Assembly (NCBI RefSeq): GCF_002787055.1
Contig: NZ_CP024808.1
Location: 1,390,328-1,454,327 of the forward strand
Reading direction: 5' to 3'
Source of the DNA: Candidatus Nitrosotenuis aquarius
GTDB taxonomy: Archaea; Thermoproteota; Nitrososphaeria; Nitrososphaerales; Nitrosopumilaceae
Length of the DNA stretch: 64,000 bases
The stretch's first letter is position 1; every line of letters begins with the position of its first letter. The translations under genes and the position numbers were made by a program. Positions 1 to 8,848 of this stretch are shown here, one piece after another. The notes beneath the pieces are model-generated. The model was not told where the DNA came from, did not search any database, and saw only the letters and a program-made list of their open reading frames with translations.

Positions 1-257
1 AGAAAGGCCAAGGCGTTCAGGCAGTAAGAGAAGGCAGAACCGCCAAGAACGGCGACATTGCAATCAATCCATCAGGCGGACTAAAAGCAAAGGGTCATCC
101 AATTGGCGCAACAGGCGTAGGACAGGTAGTTGAGGTATTTGAGCAATTAACAGGTAAGGCAGGTGAGCGCACCGTTCAGGACGCAAAAATCGGCTTGACC
201 CACAACTTTGGCGCAACTGGAGCCAGCTGCGCAGTTCACATTTTCCAAAGCGTGTAA
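1..257 (+). CDS. Thiolase (acetyl-CoA acetyltransferase family), C-terminal part
   Basis: Only the C-terminal 84 residues are in the window; the reading frame starts at base 3 and stops at 255-257. The fragment carries the thiolase active-site motif KGHPIGATG and a C-terminal GATGASC segment that supplies the second catalytic cysteine region in archaeal thiolases. Thiolases of this group act on acetyl-CoA/acetoacetyl-CoA or on isoprenoid precursors. It is followed after 12 bases by a DUF35 OB-fold protein, a pairing conserved in archaea. Whether it serves the 3-hydroxypropionate/4-hydroxybutyrate cycle or mevalonate synthesis cannot be told from this fragment. Confidence 0.9.
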   Translation, partial: KGQGVQAVREGRTAKNGDIAINPSGGLKAKGHPIGATGVGQVVEVFEQLTGKAGERTVQDAKIGLTHNFGATGASCAVHIFQSV

Positions 258-269
258 TCCAACTTGACA

Positions 270-629
270 ATGAAGCAAGAATTCATAGATGCTGTCAAGT
301 CAGGCAAGGTTCTAACCAAAAAATGCACAAAATGCGGTCATTTGCACCTGGCAACCGTGTATTTTTGCCAAAACTGCGGCGCAAAGGGCTTTGAGAACAA
401 AATTCTGGATGGCACAGGCGTAGTTGCCACATATACAATAATCACGGTTCCTCCGGCAGGCTTTGAAAAATACACCCCGTATGCCTGGGTTGTGATGAAA
501 ATTGACGGATACGAGATTCGAATTTCCGGCTTTTTGGGCGGAATTGCCTCCCCTGCACAGCTCCCAGTTGGCGCCAAGATCAAAATAACGGGCTATGATG
601 ATCGCGGAATCCTCTTAGAAAAACAGTAA
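270..629 (+). CDS. DUF35 zinc-ribbon OB-fold protein, thiolase partner
   Basis: This protein of about 119 residues has an N-terminal rubredoxin-like zinc ribbon (CTKC then CQNC, roughly residues 20-37) and a C-terminal OB fold, the DUF35 arrangement. In archaea such proteins form a scaffold linking thiolase and HMG-CoA synthase or related acyl-CoA enzymes and may channel acetoacetyl-CoA. The ATG at 270 is preferred to an in-frame TTG at 264. The 12-base gap from the thiolase implies co-transcription. The role as partner of that thiolase is inferred from family and position. Confidence 0.88.
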   Translation: MKQEFIDAVKSGKVLTKKCTKCGHLHLATVYFCQNCGAKGFENKILDGTGVVATYTIITVPPAGFEKYTPYAWVVMKIDGYEIRISGFLGGIASPAQLPVGAKIKITGYDDRGILLEKQ

Positions 630-699
630 ATCGTTTTTCACCAAATTAATCGCAAAAATCAAAAAAGGTTCTTAATAGTTTTGCCAAACTTTGATCTCT

Positions 700-861
700 A
701 TGTCAGTTGATGTTACCTGCGGCAAGTGCGGATCAAAAATATCAAACATGAAAATGCTAAAGTCCGTCAAGGATGTCATGAAACACTACAATTCCAAGTG
801 TCCCTCCTGCGGTCAGACCCTGTCTGCCTCGGAATTTTCGATCGACGTTTCCAAAAACTGA
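700..861 (+). CDS. Zinc-ribbon microprotein, 53 residues
   Basis: An ATG at 700 opens a 53-codon frame ending in TGA at 859-861. It encodes two CxxC knuckles (CGKC near residue 7 and CPSC near residue 35) separated by a basic helix-like stretch, so a single zinc ribbon is likely. A TATA-like ttaatagt lies about 27 bases before the ATG, consistent with a leaderless transcript. Function is unknown; small zinc ribbons of this kind are common in Nitrososphaerota and could bind nucleic acid or protein. Confidence 0.7.
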   Translation: MSVDVTCGKCGSKISNMKMLKSVKDVMKHYNSKCPSCGQTLSASEFSIDVSKN

Positions 862-924
862 TCCGTAAAGTTTGTTTTTAGAAACTTCACAAGTCTTATT
901 TAGTACTGATCTGGACTCATATTC

Positions 925-3024
925 ATGAGTATTGAGGCTGCTGGGATGATCGATCCCAAAAAGTCTGGCGGAATTTTACAATCTACATCAAAACGCGTAA
1001 GAATGATCTTCTCTGTCATGGCAAGTCCAAATAGAATTGACATCTTAAGAATCCTAAACTCCAAAGGCCCACTGACATATTCTGAACTAAAGTCGCTTGC
1101 TGGATTCAAGTCCAAAAAAGAAAGCGGCAAATTTGCATATCACTTAAGAAAGCTACTAAGGCAGTCGCTTGTTGCGCTAAACAAATCCGAGAGACGCTAC
1201 ACCATTACAAATCTCGGCAAGCTAGTACTAAGTCTGGCTCGCCAAATAGAAGAGCGCTCTATCATAGAGTCTGGCAAAATGTATGTGCGAACCTCGCATG
1301 AATCAATCGAGGAATTCAACTCTCACAAAATCATCCAGTCCTTGGTACGAGAGGGAAGCCTTCCGCTGGAACTGGCTCAAAAAATCACAGAAGAAGTGGA
1401 AAATCGCATTTACAAATACCAGACGACCTACCTTACAGGCTCGCTTATTCGCGAAATGGTAAACTCTGTGCTGCTAGAGCATGGACACGAGGAATACCGC
1501 AACAAGCTCGCACGCCTAGGCATGCCTGTCTTTGACATTCAGGAAATGCTCACAAACGTCGACAATATCGACAATGGCGCGCAGGGATTGTTCTTCAAAT
1601 CCGGCCAAACAATCTTTGCGGAAAACCTGCTACTAAACGCGCTGCCAAAGGATGTGGCAGACTCGCATCTCTCAGGCGACATCCACATTTCAAATCCTGG
1701 AATCTGGTCGTTGCTTCCTGATACGATCTTCTTTAATCTTAAAGAACTCATCGAGGACGGAATTGATCTCAAGGGCAAATTCCTAGGCGTTAGCAGAATT
1801 GCAACAGTCAAGACACTTGACAACCTGATGTCGTCTCTATCAATGATCATATCTTTGGCATCAAAGGAGGCATCAAAGGAAATAATTCTGGATGGCCTAG
1901 TGCAACTTTGCACAAAACACGCAAAAAACGTAGCCGAGCTAGAGGAAAAGCTGGTCGGCTCACTGGTCACCTCTTCTACTGCATCCAAGTATACAAAAGA
2001 ACCGACGCTGGTATCGTTTAGAATCCAGTTAGGTGCAGAGCCAAAGATTGTCGCAGCAATACTAAACGCATACAAGAACTATGTCAAGATGACCCCAGTA
2101 CCTCAAGTAGGACTAGTCATTGACTATTCGGCAGGCAAGGTATCTGATGTTTCGCAAATCGTTTCTGAAATCATATCGATTGGTGGCAAAATTCTCTTTT
2201 CCAAAGACGAGACCTCGTACAGCGGAATAACAAGGATCAAGGCAAAGAACAGCACTTCATCAATAAACCTGCAGTCATTGACAATAAACCTGCCAAGACT
2301 TGCGTTTGAATCAAACAAGGACGAGACTTACTTTAGAGCAAGACTGGCGTTGTTAATGAAGCCGGCACTTGCTGCAATGTCTTTGCGCAAAAAAGACATA
2401 TCCGATCTTACCAGGCGCGGACTAAATCCAGTCCTTGCGGCAAACACGCAATACATGCAAAGAAGCTCAATTGGGCTGGTTGTAAATCTGGTAGGCCTAA
2501 AGGAGGCAGTCTTTAACATACTGGGCTATTCAGACGACAAGGAAGGCCACGAAATACTCTACAAAGTACTCCAGACGGCAGTCGATGTAGCCGAGAAAAA
2601 GGGCAAGGAAATGGGCGACTCTGTCATTGTAACCATGACGGAATCCGACGGCACGCCTAGATTTGGCTCACTGGACGGAGAAAAATACGGCAAAATGTCG
2701 GTTCTCAAATCACTAGAAAGCGGTGGCTACTCACAAGGAGTCGTCATTTTAGCCTCGGAATTAGACTCGCTGAGTGCAAAATCCGAGAAAATCTCAGACG
2801 CCAACAAGACGGCCAAGATCCTAAACGGAGGCCTGCTGGTACAGGTGCGATTTGAGCGTGATTCCAAGGTGGAAGACATCAAAAAGGCAATAGAAAAGGC
2901 AGGCGATCTGATCGGCTCCTTTAGACCAAGCAAGGACGTTCCCATCTGCGGCAACTGTGGCTTCAAGGACGAAAAGCTCTTTGAGAAATGCCCGTCCTGC
3001 AAATCCCCGTACATCATCAGCTAA
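925..3024 (+). CDS. Winged-helix/ATP-cone/NrdD-like fusion, probable ribonucleotide reductase regulator
   Basis: The 699-residue protein begins with an ArsR-like winged helix (about 25-110), followed by an ATP-cone-like region (about 120-210) and a long domain resembling class III ribonucleotide reductase NrdD, including an INLPRLAF-type strand near residue 450 and a GLKEAV segment. It ends in the NrdD-style zinc site (CGNC near 675, CPSC near 690) and stops there, so the glycyl-radical motif RVxGY is absent. The NrdD QTPAE-type loop reads MTESDGTPRF. I infer a catalytically dead nucleotide sensor fused to a DNA-binding domain. The class II reductase lies 214 bases downstream on the same strand. 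An enzyme is unlikely. Confidence 0.75.
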   Translation: MSIEAAGMIDPKKSGGILQSTSKRVRMIFSVMASPNRIDILRILNSKGPLTYSELKSLAGFKSKKESGKFAYHLRKLLRQSLVALNKSERRYTITNLGKLVLSLARQIEERSIIESGKMYVRTSHESIEEFNSHKIIQSLVREGSLPLELAQKITEEVENRIYKYQTTYLTGSLIREMVNSVLLEHGHEEYRNKLARLGMPVFDIQEMLTNVDNIDNGAQGLFFKSGQTIFAENLLLNALPKDVADSHLSGDIHISNPGIWSLLPDTIFFNLKELIEDGIDLKGKFLGVSRIATVKTLDNLMSSLSMIISLASKEASKEIILDGLVQLCTKHAKNVAELEEKLVGSLVTSSTASKYTKEPTLVSFRIQLGAEPKIVAAILNAYKNYVKMTPVPQVGLVIDYSAGKVSDVSQIVSEIISIGGKILFSKDETSYSGITRIKAKNSTSSINLQSLTINLPRLAFESNKDETYFRARLALLMKPALAAMSLRKKDISDLTRRGLNPVLAANTQYMQRSSIGLVVNLVGLKEAVFNILGYSDDKEGHEILYKVLQTAVDVAEKKGKEMGDSVIVTMTESDGTPRFGSLDGEKYGKMSVLKSLESGGYSQGVVILASELDSLSAKSEKISDANKTAKILNGGLLVQVRFERDSKVEDIKKAIEKAGDLIGSFRPSKDVPICGNCGFKDEKLFEKCPSCKSPYIIS

Positions 3025-3238
3025 GAATCTGAAAATCGCAAACTTCATTTCTGTGGGATAAAAATTATCACTCCTTGATGAGTCGATCACTTTCAAAAAT
3101 AACGCAAATCGTTTTTGGGGCCACGAGTGACCAAAACGAAAATTCTTGGAATGGTGTAAAAGTTGTTGAGCTAAAATCTGAAACTTTTCGGCGTCACGGT
3201 TATATCCAAACCGATTATACCTACTGAGGGGAGACAAT

Positions 3239-5893
3239 ATGACAACAGATTTTTCTCAAATTGAAAGTTCGATCGTCGACGTAAAGAAGCGCGACGGACG
3301 AATTACAGCATTTAATAAAGAAAAGATCACAAATGCGATCTACAAGGCTCTGGTGGCAAACGGCCAGCCAGACCGCAAAATAGCTGACGAGCTGACCAGC
3401 GGAGTTTTGGACAAGCTAATCCAGCAGGGATTTTCGGCATCCAGCCCGCCATCCGTCGAGGATGTTCAGGACATGGTCGAGTCGACACTAATCGAAAAGG
3501 GCTATGGCGAAATTGCCAAAGCATACATTCTGTACCGACACGAACGTCGCAAGGTACGAGAGGACAAGATGAAGGTTCTCAATACCAAAAATCTGGACTC
3601 TGTGGCAAAATCGTTTGACCTAAACTGCCTTCGAGTCTTGGCATCAAGATACCTATTGCGAAACAACAAAAACGAAATCATCGAATCGCCAAGCCAAATG
3701 TTTGAGCGAGTAGCAATCCTAGTTGGAGTCGGAGACATTCTCTATGACTCGGAATTATACGTCAGGGAGGGAGGGGCCCACCAGGACGCCGAGGAAGCAA
3801 GAAAATACTTGGCAAAACTAGATGACTTTGATTACAAATTCAAGGTAGGCCAATACTATCTGAACAAGTATCATTTCCGCGGACTGATCAACCAGTACGT
3901 GTACCTGGCAAAGCGCGGCCAAATGAAAAAGAGCTTCAAAGAAGTACTAACATTGCTTGCAGCAAAAAAGTTTGAGCAGTATGCGGATAGAATAACAGAA
4001 TATTACACCCTGATGACAGAGCAGGACTTTTTGCCAAACTCACCGACAATGATGAATGCAGGCGCAAGACTAGGACAACTGTCTGCATGCTTTGTCTTAG
4101 GCATGCCTGACGACATGGGAGATATCATGAAGTCGACATCCGATGCCGCACTAATATTCAAGTCCGGCGGAGGAGTTGGAATCAACTATTCCGACCTGCG
4201 ACACGAAGGAGACATTGTTGCATCCACATCTGGTGTTGCATCAGGACCAGTCTCTTTCATGAATATTATCAACACCGTCACCGAAGTAGTAAAGCAAGGC
4301 GGCAAGCGACGCGGCGCAAACATGGGCATCCTAGAAGCATGGCATCCAGACATTGAGAAATTCATCACAAACAAGACCAAAGACGGAATCTTGGAGAACT
4401 TTAACGTCTCAGTCGGAGTCTGGGAGGACTTTTGGTCTGCACTAGTAGATAGTTCTGATGGCAAATACACACTGCGAAGTCCAAGGGACAGAGCACCAGT
4501 AAAAGAAATCAATGCACACCAGCTAATCGACCTGATTGCTCTTTCTGCATGGAAGAGCGCAGAGCCTGGCCTGATATTCTTTGATAATATCAACAAGTAC
4601 AATGTCTTTGCAAAGGCAAGGGGCGGACCCCTGAGGGCAACCAACCCGTGCGGTGAGCAGTCACTGTACCCATACGAGTCCTGCAATTTGGGATCAATCA
4701 ACCTGGCAAATCTTGTAAAGAGAAAGGCGGACGGCCAATACGAGTTTGACTGGCAAAGATATGAGGAGACCATACGCAAAACAACACGATTCCTGGACAA
4801 TGTAATTGACATGAATCACTATCCAGTCCCAGAAATAGACCAGGCATCAAAGGAATCACGAAGAATCGGCCTAGGTGTCATGGGCGTAGCAGATCTGCTA
4901 TACAAGCTAAGAATTCCATACAATTCTAAAGAAGGATACGAATTCCAGTACAAGCTAGCTGAAGCACTCACGTATTACTCCATGGAGGAAAGCGTGGCTC
5001 TGGCAAGATCCCGTGGAGAATTTGATCTGTGCTCAAAGACTGAATATCCGGAAGGCAAGATTCCAGTCTCTGGATATTATGAAAAGCCAAAGGGCGAGCA
5101 TTACTATGACTGGGACGCACTAATCGCAAAGATCCAAAAGCACGGAATAAGAAACGTTCTGACCACAACAGTAGCGCCAACAGGAACACTATCGATGATT
5201 GCGGACTGTTCCAACGGAATGGAGCCAACATTTGCTCTGGTGTTCGAAAAACGCGTAACGGTGGGACGATTCTTCTACACCAACAAAATATTCGAAAACG
5301 TATTGCGCGAAAACGGCCTGTACTCTGAAGAATTACTGGCAAAAATAGCAGACAACTATGGTTCCGTTCGTGGACTAAAGGAAATCCCAGAATGGATTCA
5401 AAACATTTTCGTCACTGCAATGGACATTCACTGGTCTGACCACTTGATGGCCCAGGCAGTATGGCAGGAATGGATTGGAAATGCTATAGCAAAGACAATC
5501 AACATGCCACATGACGTTTCAGCAGAAGATGTCAAGGCTGCATATCTGCTAGCGCACGAGCTTGGCCTCAAAGGCATTACGGTGTACCGAGACGGCTCGC
5601 GACACACCCAGGTATTGCACATGACTAGCGAGAACGCCGAAAAGACATTTGATGTTGTTGCCAGCTCATTCCTAAATGAGTTCATCTCAAAGAGCATCAA
5701 AAACAACTACATCCGAACCCAGGTCAATAATGCACTGCAGCTCAAAATCCCTGAAGAGCCACTACTAGAACAAATAGCAAAAGAAGAAATATCAGAAGAA
5801 ATGCTTTGCCCGTCCTGCAAGAACGCACTGGTGTTTGTGGAAGGATGCAGCATCTGCATTGAATGCGGATTCTCTGGATGTACGTCTGGATGA
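3239..5893 (+). CDS. nrdJ: Adenosylcobalamin-dependent (class II) ribonucleoside-diphosphate reductase
   Basis: This 884-residue enzyme reduces ribonucleotides to deoxyribonucleotides using adenosylcobalamin as radical source. An ATP cone occupies about residues 10-100. The catalytic barrel shows C284 (SACFVLG) and C482 (ESCNLGS) as the candidate redox pair, and N469, C471 and E473 in NPCGEQ, where C471 would carry the thiyl radical. APTGTLS is also present. The C-terminus ends in clustered cysteines (CPSC, CSIC, CIEC), the usual class II redox tail. A gaggggagac ribosome-binding site precedes the ATG, so this mRNA is probably leadered. The upstream NrdD-like regulator and the B12 dependence link it to cobalamin status. 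Confidence 0.95.
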   Translation: MTTDFSQIESSIVDVKKRDGRITAFNKEKITNAIYKALVANGQPDRKIADELTSGVLDKLIQQGFSASSPPSVEDVQDMVESTLIEKGYGEIAKAYILYRHERRKVREDKMKVLNTKNLDSVAKSFDLNCLRVLASRYLLRNNKNEIIESPSQMFERVAILVGVGDILYDSELYVREGGAHQDAEEARKYLAKLDDFDYKFKVGQYYLNKYHFRGLINQYVYLAKRGQMKKSFKEVLTLLAAKKFEQYADRITEYYTLMTEQDFLPNSPTMMNAGARLGQLSACFVLGMPDDMGDIMKSTSDAALIFKSGGGVGINYSDLRHEGDIVASTSGVASGPVSFMNIINTVTEVVKQGGKRRGANMGILEAWHPDIEKFITNKTKDGILENFNVSVGVWEDFWSALVDSSDGKYTLRSPRDRAPVKEINAHQLIDLIALSAWKSAEPGLIFFDNINKYNVFAKARGGPLRATNPCGEQSLYPYESCNLGSINLANLVKRKADGQYEFDWQRYEETIRKTTRFLDNVIDMNHYPVPEIDQASKESRRIGLGVMGVADLLYKLRIPYNSKEGYEFQYKLAEALTYYSMEESVALARSRGEFDLCSKTEYPEGKIPVSGYYEKPKGEHYYDWDALIAKIQKHGIRNVLTTTVAPTGTLSMIADCSNGMEPTFALVFEKRVTVGRFFYTNKIFENVLRENGLYSEELLAKIADNYGSVRGLKEIPEWIQNIFVTAMDIHWSDHLMAQAVWQEWIGNAIAKTINMPHDVSAEDVKAAYLLAHELGLKGITVYRDGSRHTQVLHMTSENAEKTFDVVASSFLNEFISKSIKNNYIRTQVNNALQLKIPEEPLLEQIAKEEISEEMLCPSCKNALVFVEGCSICIECGFSGCTSG

Positions 5894-5935
5894 CTCCAGC
5901 CTAATTCTTTTATTATCACTTTTTTCAATTCCTCT

Positions 5936-7042
5936 GTGGACAAGAAAATATTCATCGCAATAGGAATAGGCGTGGCTGCCATTGCTGCCTTGCTTATATC
6001 ATCTAGTATTCCACAAGAAGACGTCTTTGTTGTACAGCAAAAAAACGACAAGCTGGGAATCATAGTAAACACACCAACACAGCAGGTAACACTGGATCAG
6101 ATCAAGAAAACCTACTCTAGGGCAGACGAGTCTGGTGCAGGCAGGACAAACCTGTACCTGTTTTGGAATCATGTCGAGCCAGAGCAGGAAAAATACAATT
6201 TCCGAGACACTGATGTTTTGATGAGCCTAAACAAGAACAATGGAATGCAGACGACACTATACCTTTCCATAGTAAACGGCAGAACAATAGGACCATATCC
6301 GACATGGATGGGAACGCCTGGCTTTGGAACTCTATTGGAGACAAAGGCAACTACAACACTGGATGCAATTCTTACCAGATATGACGGCGCAATTGATAGT
6401 GTAATAATTGGCGCAGAACTGGACTCTTACTTTGATGATGCAGACGGCAGCGTGAACTTGTACCGGGAATCATTTAACAATATTTACAGTGAATTAAAGC
6501 AAAAACACCCAGACGTCAAAATGGGTAACGCGTTTTCTTTGAATAATGTACTGAACAAAAACCTGACCAGATATGTTTCTGAATTTGCAGACACTGGCGA
6601 CTTTGTTGCGTTTACGTATCTTCCAGTAGACAGAATAAACGACATTACAAAAACGCCAGCTCAAGCCCGAGCAGACCTACAAAAAGCGCTGGATATGGTG
6701 CCAAACAACCAAGTTGTGTTCTTTGAGCTTAGCTGGAGTACTGCGCAAGACATTGGAGGATCCGAGCAAGGCCAGGAGGAATTTATCAAAACCGCATACG
6801 AATTCTATAGGGAAAACCAGTCAAAAATAGAGTTCTTCAACTGGTATAGGATCTATGACAGGCCTGACGGCTCTTGTGTAATAGACCAAAAATTTGCAGA
6901 ATCTCAAGTGTCTCTGACAAATAACGATCAGTATGTCCGAGAAAGACTTGGCAATTACATTTGCAATGCAGGGCTGCTAAAAACAGACGACTCTGCAAAA
7001 TCTGGATGGGATGAGCTGAAAAAGCAAATCGGCTCTAGCTAA
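5936..7042 (+). CDS. Membrane-anchored clan GH-A-like (TIM barrel) protein
   Basis: The GTG start gives a 368-residue protein with an N-terminal membrane anchor (about residues 4-24) and an extracytoplasmic alpha/beta domain. Its pattern is that of a GH-A glycoside hydrolase: NLYLFWNHVEPEQ resembles the first-strand region of GH-A enzymes. A glutamate in IIGAELDSYF (E161) sits where the acid/base would be, and one in VFFELSWST (E264) where the nucleophile would be. No named family is recognised and the substrate is unknown; a non-catalytic barrel is possible. One base separates it from Nep1 downstream. Confidence 0.55.
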   Translation: MDKKIFIAIGIGVAAIAALLISSSIPQEDVFVVQQKNDKLGIIVNTPTQQVTLDQIKKTYSRADESGAGRTNLYLFWNHVEPEQEKYNFRDTDVLMSLNKNNGMQTTLYLSIVNGRTIGPYPTWMGTPGFGTLLETKATTTLDAILTRYDGAIDSVIIGAELDSYFDDADGSVNLYRESFNNIYSELKQKHPDVKMGNAFSLNNVLNKNLTRYVSEFADTGDFVAFTYLPVDRINDITKTPAQARADLQKALDMVPNNQVVFFELSWSTAQDIGGSEQGQEEFIKTAYEFYRENQSKIEFFNWYRIYDRPDGSCVIDQKFAESQVSLTNNDQYVRERLGNYICNAGLLKTDDSAKSGWDELKKQIGSS

Positions 7043-7043
7043 A

Positions 7044-7712
7044 ATGTTATCACTAGTAATTGCAGAGGCCTCACTGGAACTAGTCCCAAAGGAACTGTAC
7101 CGCCATAATGCCATTACCGCATACTGCAGAAAGATGGACAAAAAGCCGTCTGAAATTTTGCTTGATAATTCGTGGCATTTTGGGGCAATGAAGGGCCTAA
7201 AAAACGAGATAAAGCGGGGACGACCTGATTTGGTGCATTTTTGCCTGCTTGAAGCATGTACAATACCGCTGTACTTGGAAGACGAAGTTTCTGTCTATGT
7301 GCATACTATAGATGATAAAGTAATCACGGTGGGCGAGCGAGTTCGGCTCCCAAAATCATATCACAGATTTGCGGGAATAATGGAGCAGCTGTTTGAGAAG
7401 AAAGTAATCAAATCAGACGATCAGAAATTATTTGAAATCCAGAACATGAGTTTTCCTGATTTGATTGATACAATAGAGCCAGACCAGGTAATTGGGCTGT
7501 CATCTGAAGGCAAAAAGAGCAGCTACGAATCCGTGGCAAAAATGTGCACGGATGAGACCTGCCTAGTCATTGGAGGATTTCCAAAGGGAGAGTTTTTTGA
7601 TTCTACAAAGAAAAGCATTGATTCGCTATATTCGGTGGATGAAAATCAGCTGGAGGCACATGTTGTGGTTGCTCGAACTTTGTACGAATATGAAAAAACC
7701 ATTTTTATGTAG
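7044..7712 (+). CDS. nep1: rRNA small-subunit pseudouridine N1-methyltransferase Nep1/Emg1
   Basis: This 222-residue SPOUT-class methyltransferase matches Nep1/Emg1, which methylates N1 of the pseudouridine near position 914-1191 (organism numbering) of small-subunit rRNA using SAM. Diagnostic segments are LDNSWHFGAMK, RGRPDLVHFCLLEA and RVRLPKSYHRFAGIMEQL. The C-terminal VIGGFPKGEF would be the knotted SAM-binding loop. Length is typical for archaeal Nep1. It begins one base after the glycosidase-like gene and precedes a tRNA gene. Confidence 0.95.
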   Translation: MLSLVIAEASLELVPKELYRHNAITAYCRKMDKKPSEILLDNSWHFGAMKGLKNEIKRGRPDLVHFCLLEACTIPLYLEDEVSVYVHTIDDKVITVGERVRLPKSYHRFAGIMEQLFEKKVIKSDDQKLFEIQNMSFPDLIDTIEPDQVIGLSSEGKKSSYESVAKMCTDETCLVIGGFPKGEFFDSTKKSIDSLYSVDENQLEAHVVVARTLYEYEKTIFM

Positions 7713-7734
7713 GCGCAAGGCGACTCCAGTTTGT

Positions 7735-7807
7735 GCGGCCGTAGTATAGCCTGGTAGTACGCTGGACTTCCAATCCCGTTACCCGGGTTCAAATCCCGGC
7801 GGCCGCA
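7735..7807 (+). tRNA. tRNA-Gly (UCC anticodon)
   Basis: The 73-base sequence folds as a cloverleaf. The acceptor stem gcggccg pairs with cggccgc, the T arm is ccggg-ttcaaat-cccgg, and the anticodon loop is cttccaa, giving UCC. The D arm fits with one wobble. The anticodon stem ctgga/tcccg has one mismatch (U28 against C42). No CCA end is encoded. The loop and acceptor are typical of archaeal glycine tRNA. Confidence 0.92.
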
Positions 7808-7893
7808 CCTGAATGTATATCATTGAGAAGAATTTTGTATTGTTTCCAGCCCTTGGACAAGTAAAAATTGAAATTTTTTAATAAATAAAAATT

Positions 7894-8064
7894 CTAAACC
7901 TCGATTTCTGATGCTTTTGCCTTGAATCCTATTTTTTGGTGGGATCCATCGCAATGAGGTTTATTGTTTGATGCACCGCATCTGCATAATGCAGCCACTG
8001 TCTTTCCATCTACATCTACTAGGCATGGGCCATTTTCAGTGGCCTTGATTGTGATTTTTGCCAT
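7894..8064 (-). CDS. CDGSH iron-sulfur domain microprotein
   Basis: An ATG on the minus strand at 8064 opens a 56-residue frame that ends in TAG at 7894. Residues 27-42 contain CRCG followed by PHCDGSH, the CDGSH signature in which three Cys and one His ligate a [2Fe-2S] cluster. MitoNEET-type proteins of this class transfer clusters or electrons; the single-domain small form is common in archaea. No membrane anchor is present. A CTAGTGCTAG sequence at 8123-8132, resembling the motif in the B12 region near 20-23 kb, lies about 60 bases upstream. Confidence 0.88.
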   Translation of the reverse strand: MAKITIKATENGPCLVDVDGKTVAALCRCGASNNKPHCDGSHQKIGFKAKASEIEV

Positions 8065-8136
8065 TGTTTGGTATAGTAGTTAGATTCTCATTAATCTTTC
8101 TTGATTATCTCAAAAGATACTACTAGTGCTAGATGA

Positions 8137-8724
8137 TTAGGCCAATCCAATCTGTTTCATAAATTCTAGGTTATCCCAGAATAGATATTCCTCATCCATC
8201 ACACCATCTTTCCAATGGCCAACAGTACACATTATCAATTTGAAAGATTTTCCTGTTGGTGGAATCGAACTACCATCTGGCAATGGCATTGGCTCTGTGA
8301 ATGTTCCCTCAATAACACCAATAACACTAGTCCACTCTCCAGAAGCTATCTTGACTGGATGTACTTGGATACGTGTGTCAGGCGCATAGACAAACATCGC
8401 CTTTAGATCTTCGATGTGTGGTTCAATACCTTCTGTCTGCCGTCCGTCTGGCCAGTGTACTATAATGTCGGGTGAGTGGCTCTCATGCAGTCGCTCCCAT
8501 TGTTGGTTGGTAAAGACATCAAAATCCAACGTATCGAAGGTTTTGATATGTTCGGCGGCAAGACTTTCGGCAATTTTGTATTTTTCTAATTCTATTTCTG
8601 CATTTGTGACAGTCACAGATTGACTTTGAAAAATCGCATAACCTATTCCAAGACCTGCAAGAAATGTACCGATTGCGATTCCTGCGAGTATTGATTTTGT
8701 CAACAATATTCTATTGTATTGCAA
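8137..8724 (-). CDS. Membrane-anchored SnoaL/NTF2-like protein
   Basis: The 195-residue protein has one N-terminal transmembrane helix (about 10-32) followed by an NTF2-like cone fold resembling SnoaL-type ester cyclases: a start helix, then IIVHWPDGRQTEG, VHPVKIASGEWTSVIG and a terminal VMDEEYLFWDNLEFMKQIGL. Such domains bind small hydrophobic ligands; the activity here is unknown. The anchor sequence FLAGLGIGYAIFQS is nearly the same as in the Met-rich protein at 53356, so it looks like a shared module. Confidence 0.72.
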   Translation of the reverse strand: MQYNRILLTKSILAGIAIGTFLAGLGIGYAIFQSQSVTVTNAEIELEKYKIAESLAAEHIKTFDTLDFDVFTNQQWERLHESHSPDIIVHWPDGRQTEGIEPHIEDLKAMFVYAPDTRIQVHPVKIASGEWTSVIGVIEGTFTEPMPLPDGSSIPPTGKSFKLIMCTVGHWKDGVMDEEYLFWDNLEFMKQIGLA

Positions 8725-8848
8725 TTATTTATCGAGATCCTAAGAAAATAGTTGCTTGGTAACTTTTCTCTAACCTAGTTAGATTCTCTTATCTTACTAA
8801 GTAAGTAATTACTACTATATTTAAATAACATACTTCCTATACTATACC

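Noticed and set aside
1539-2075. Minus-strand frame inside the NrdD-like gene
   Set aside because: It is the shadow of a strongly coding gene with no start signal.
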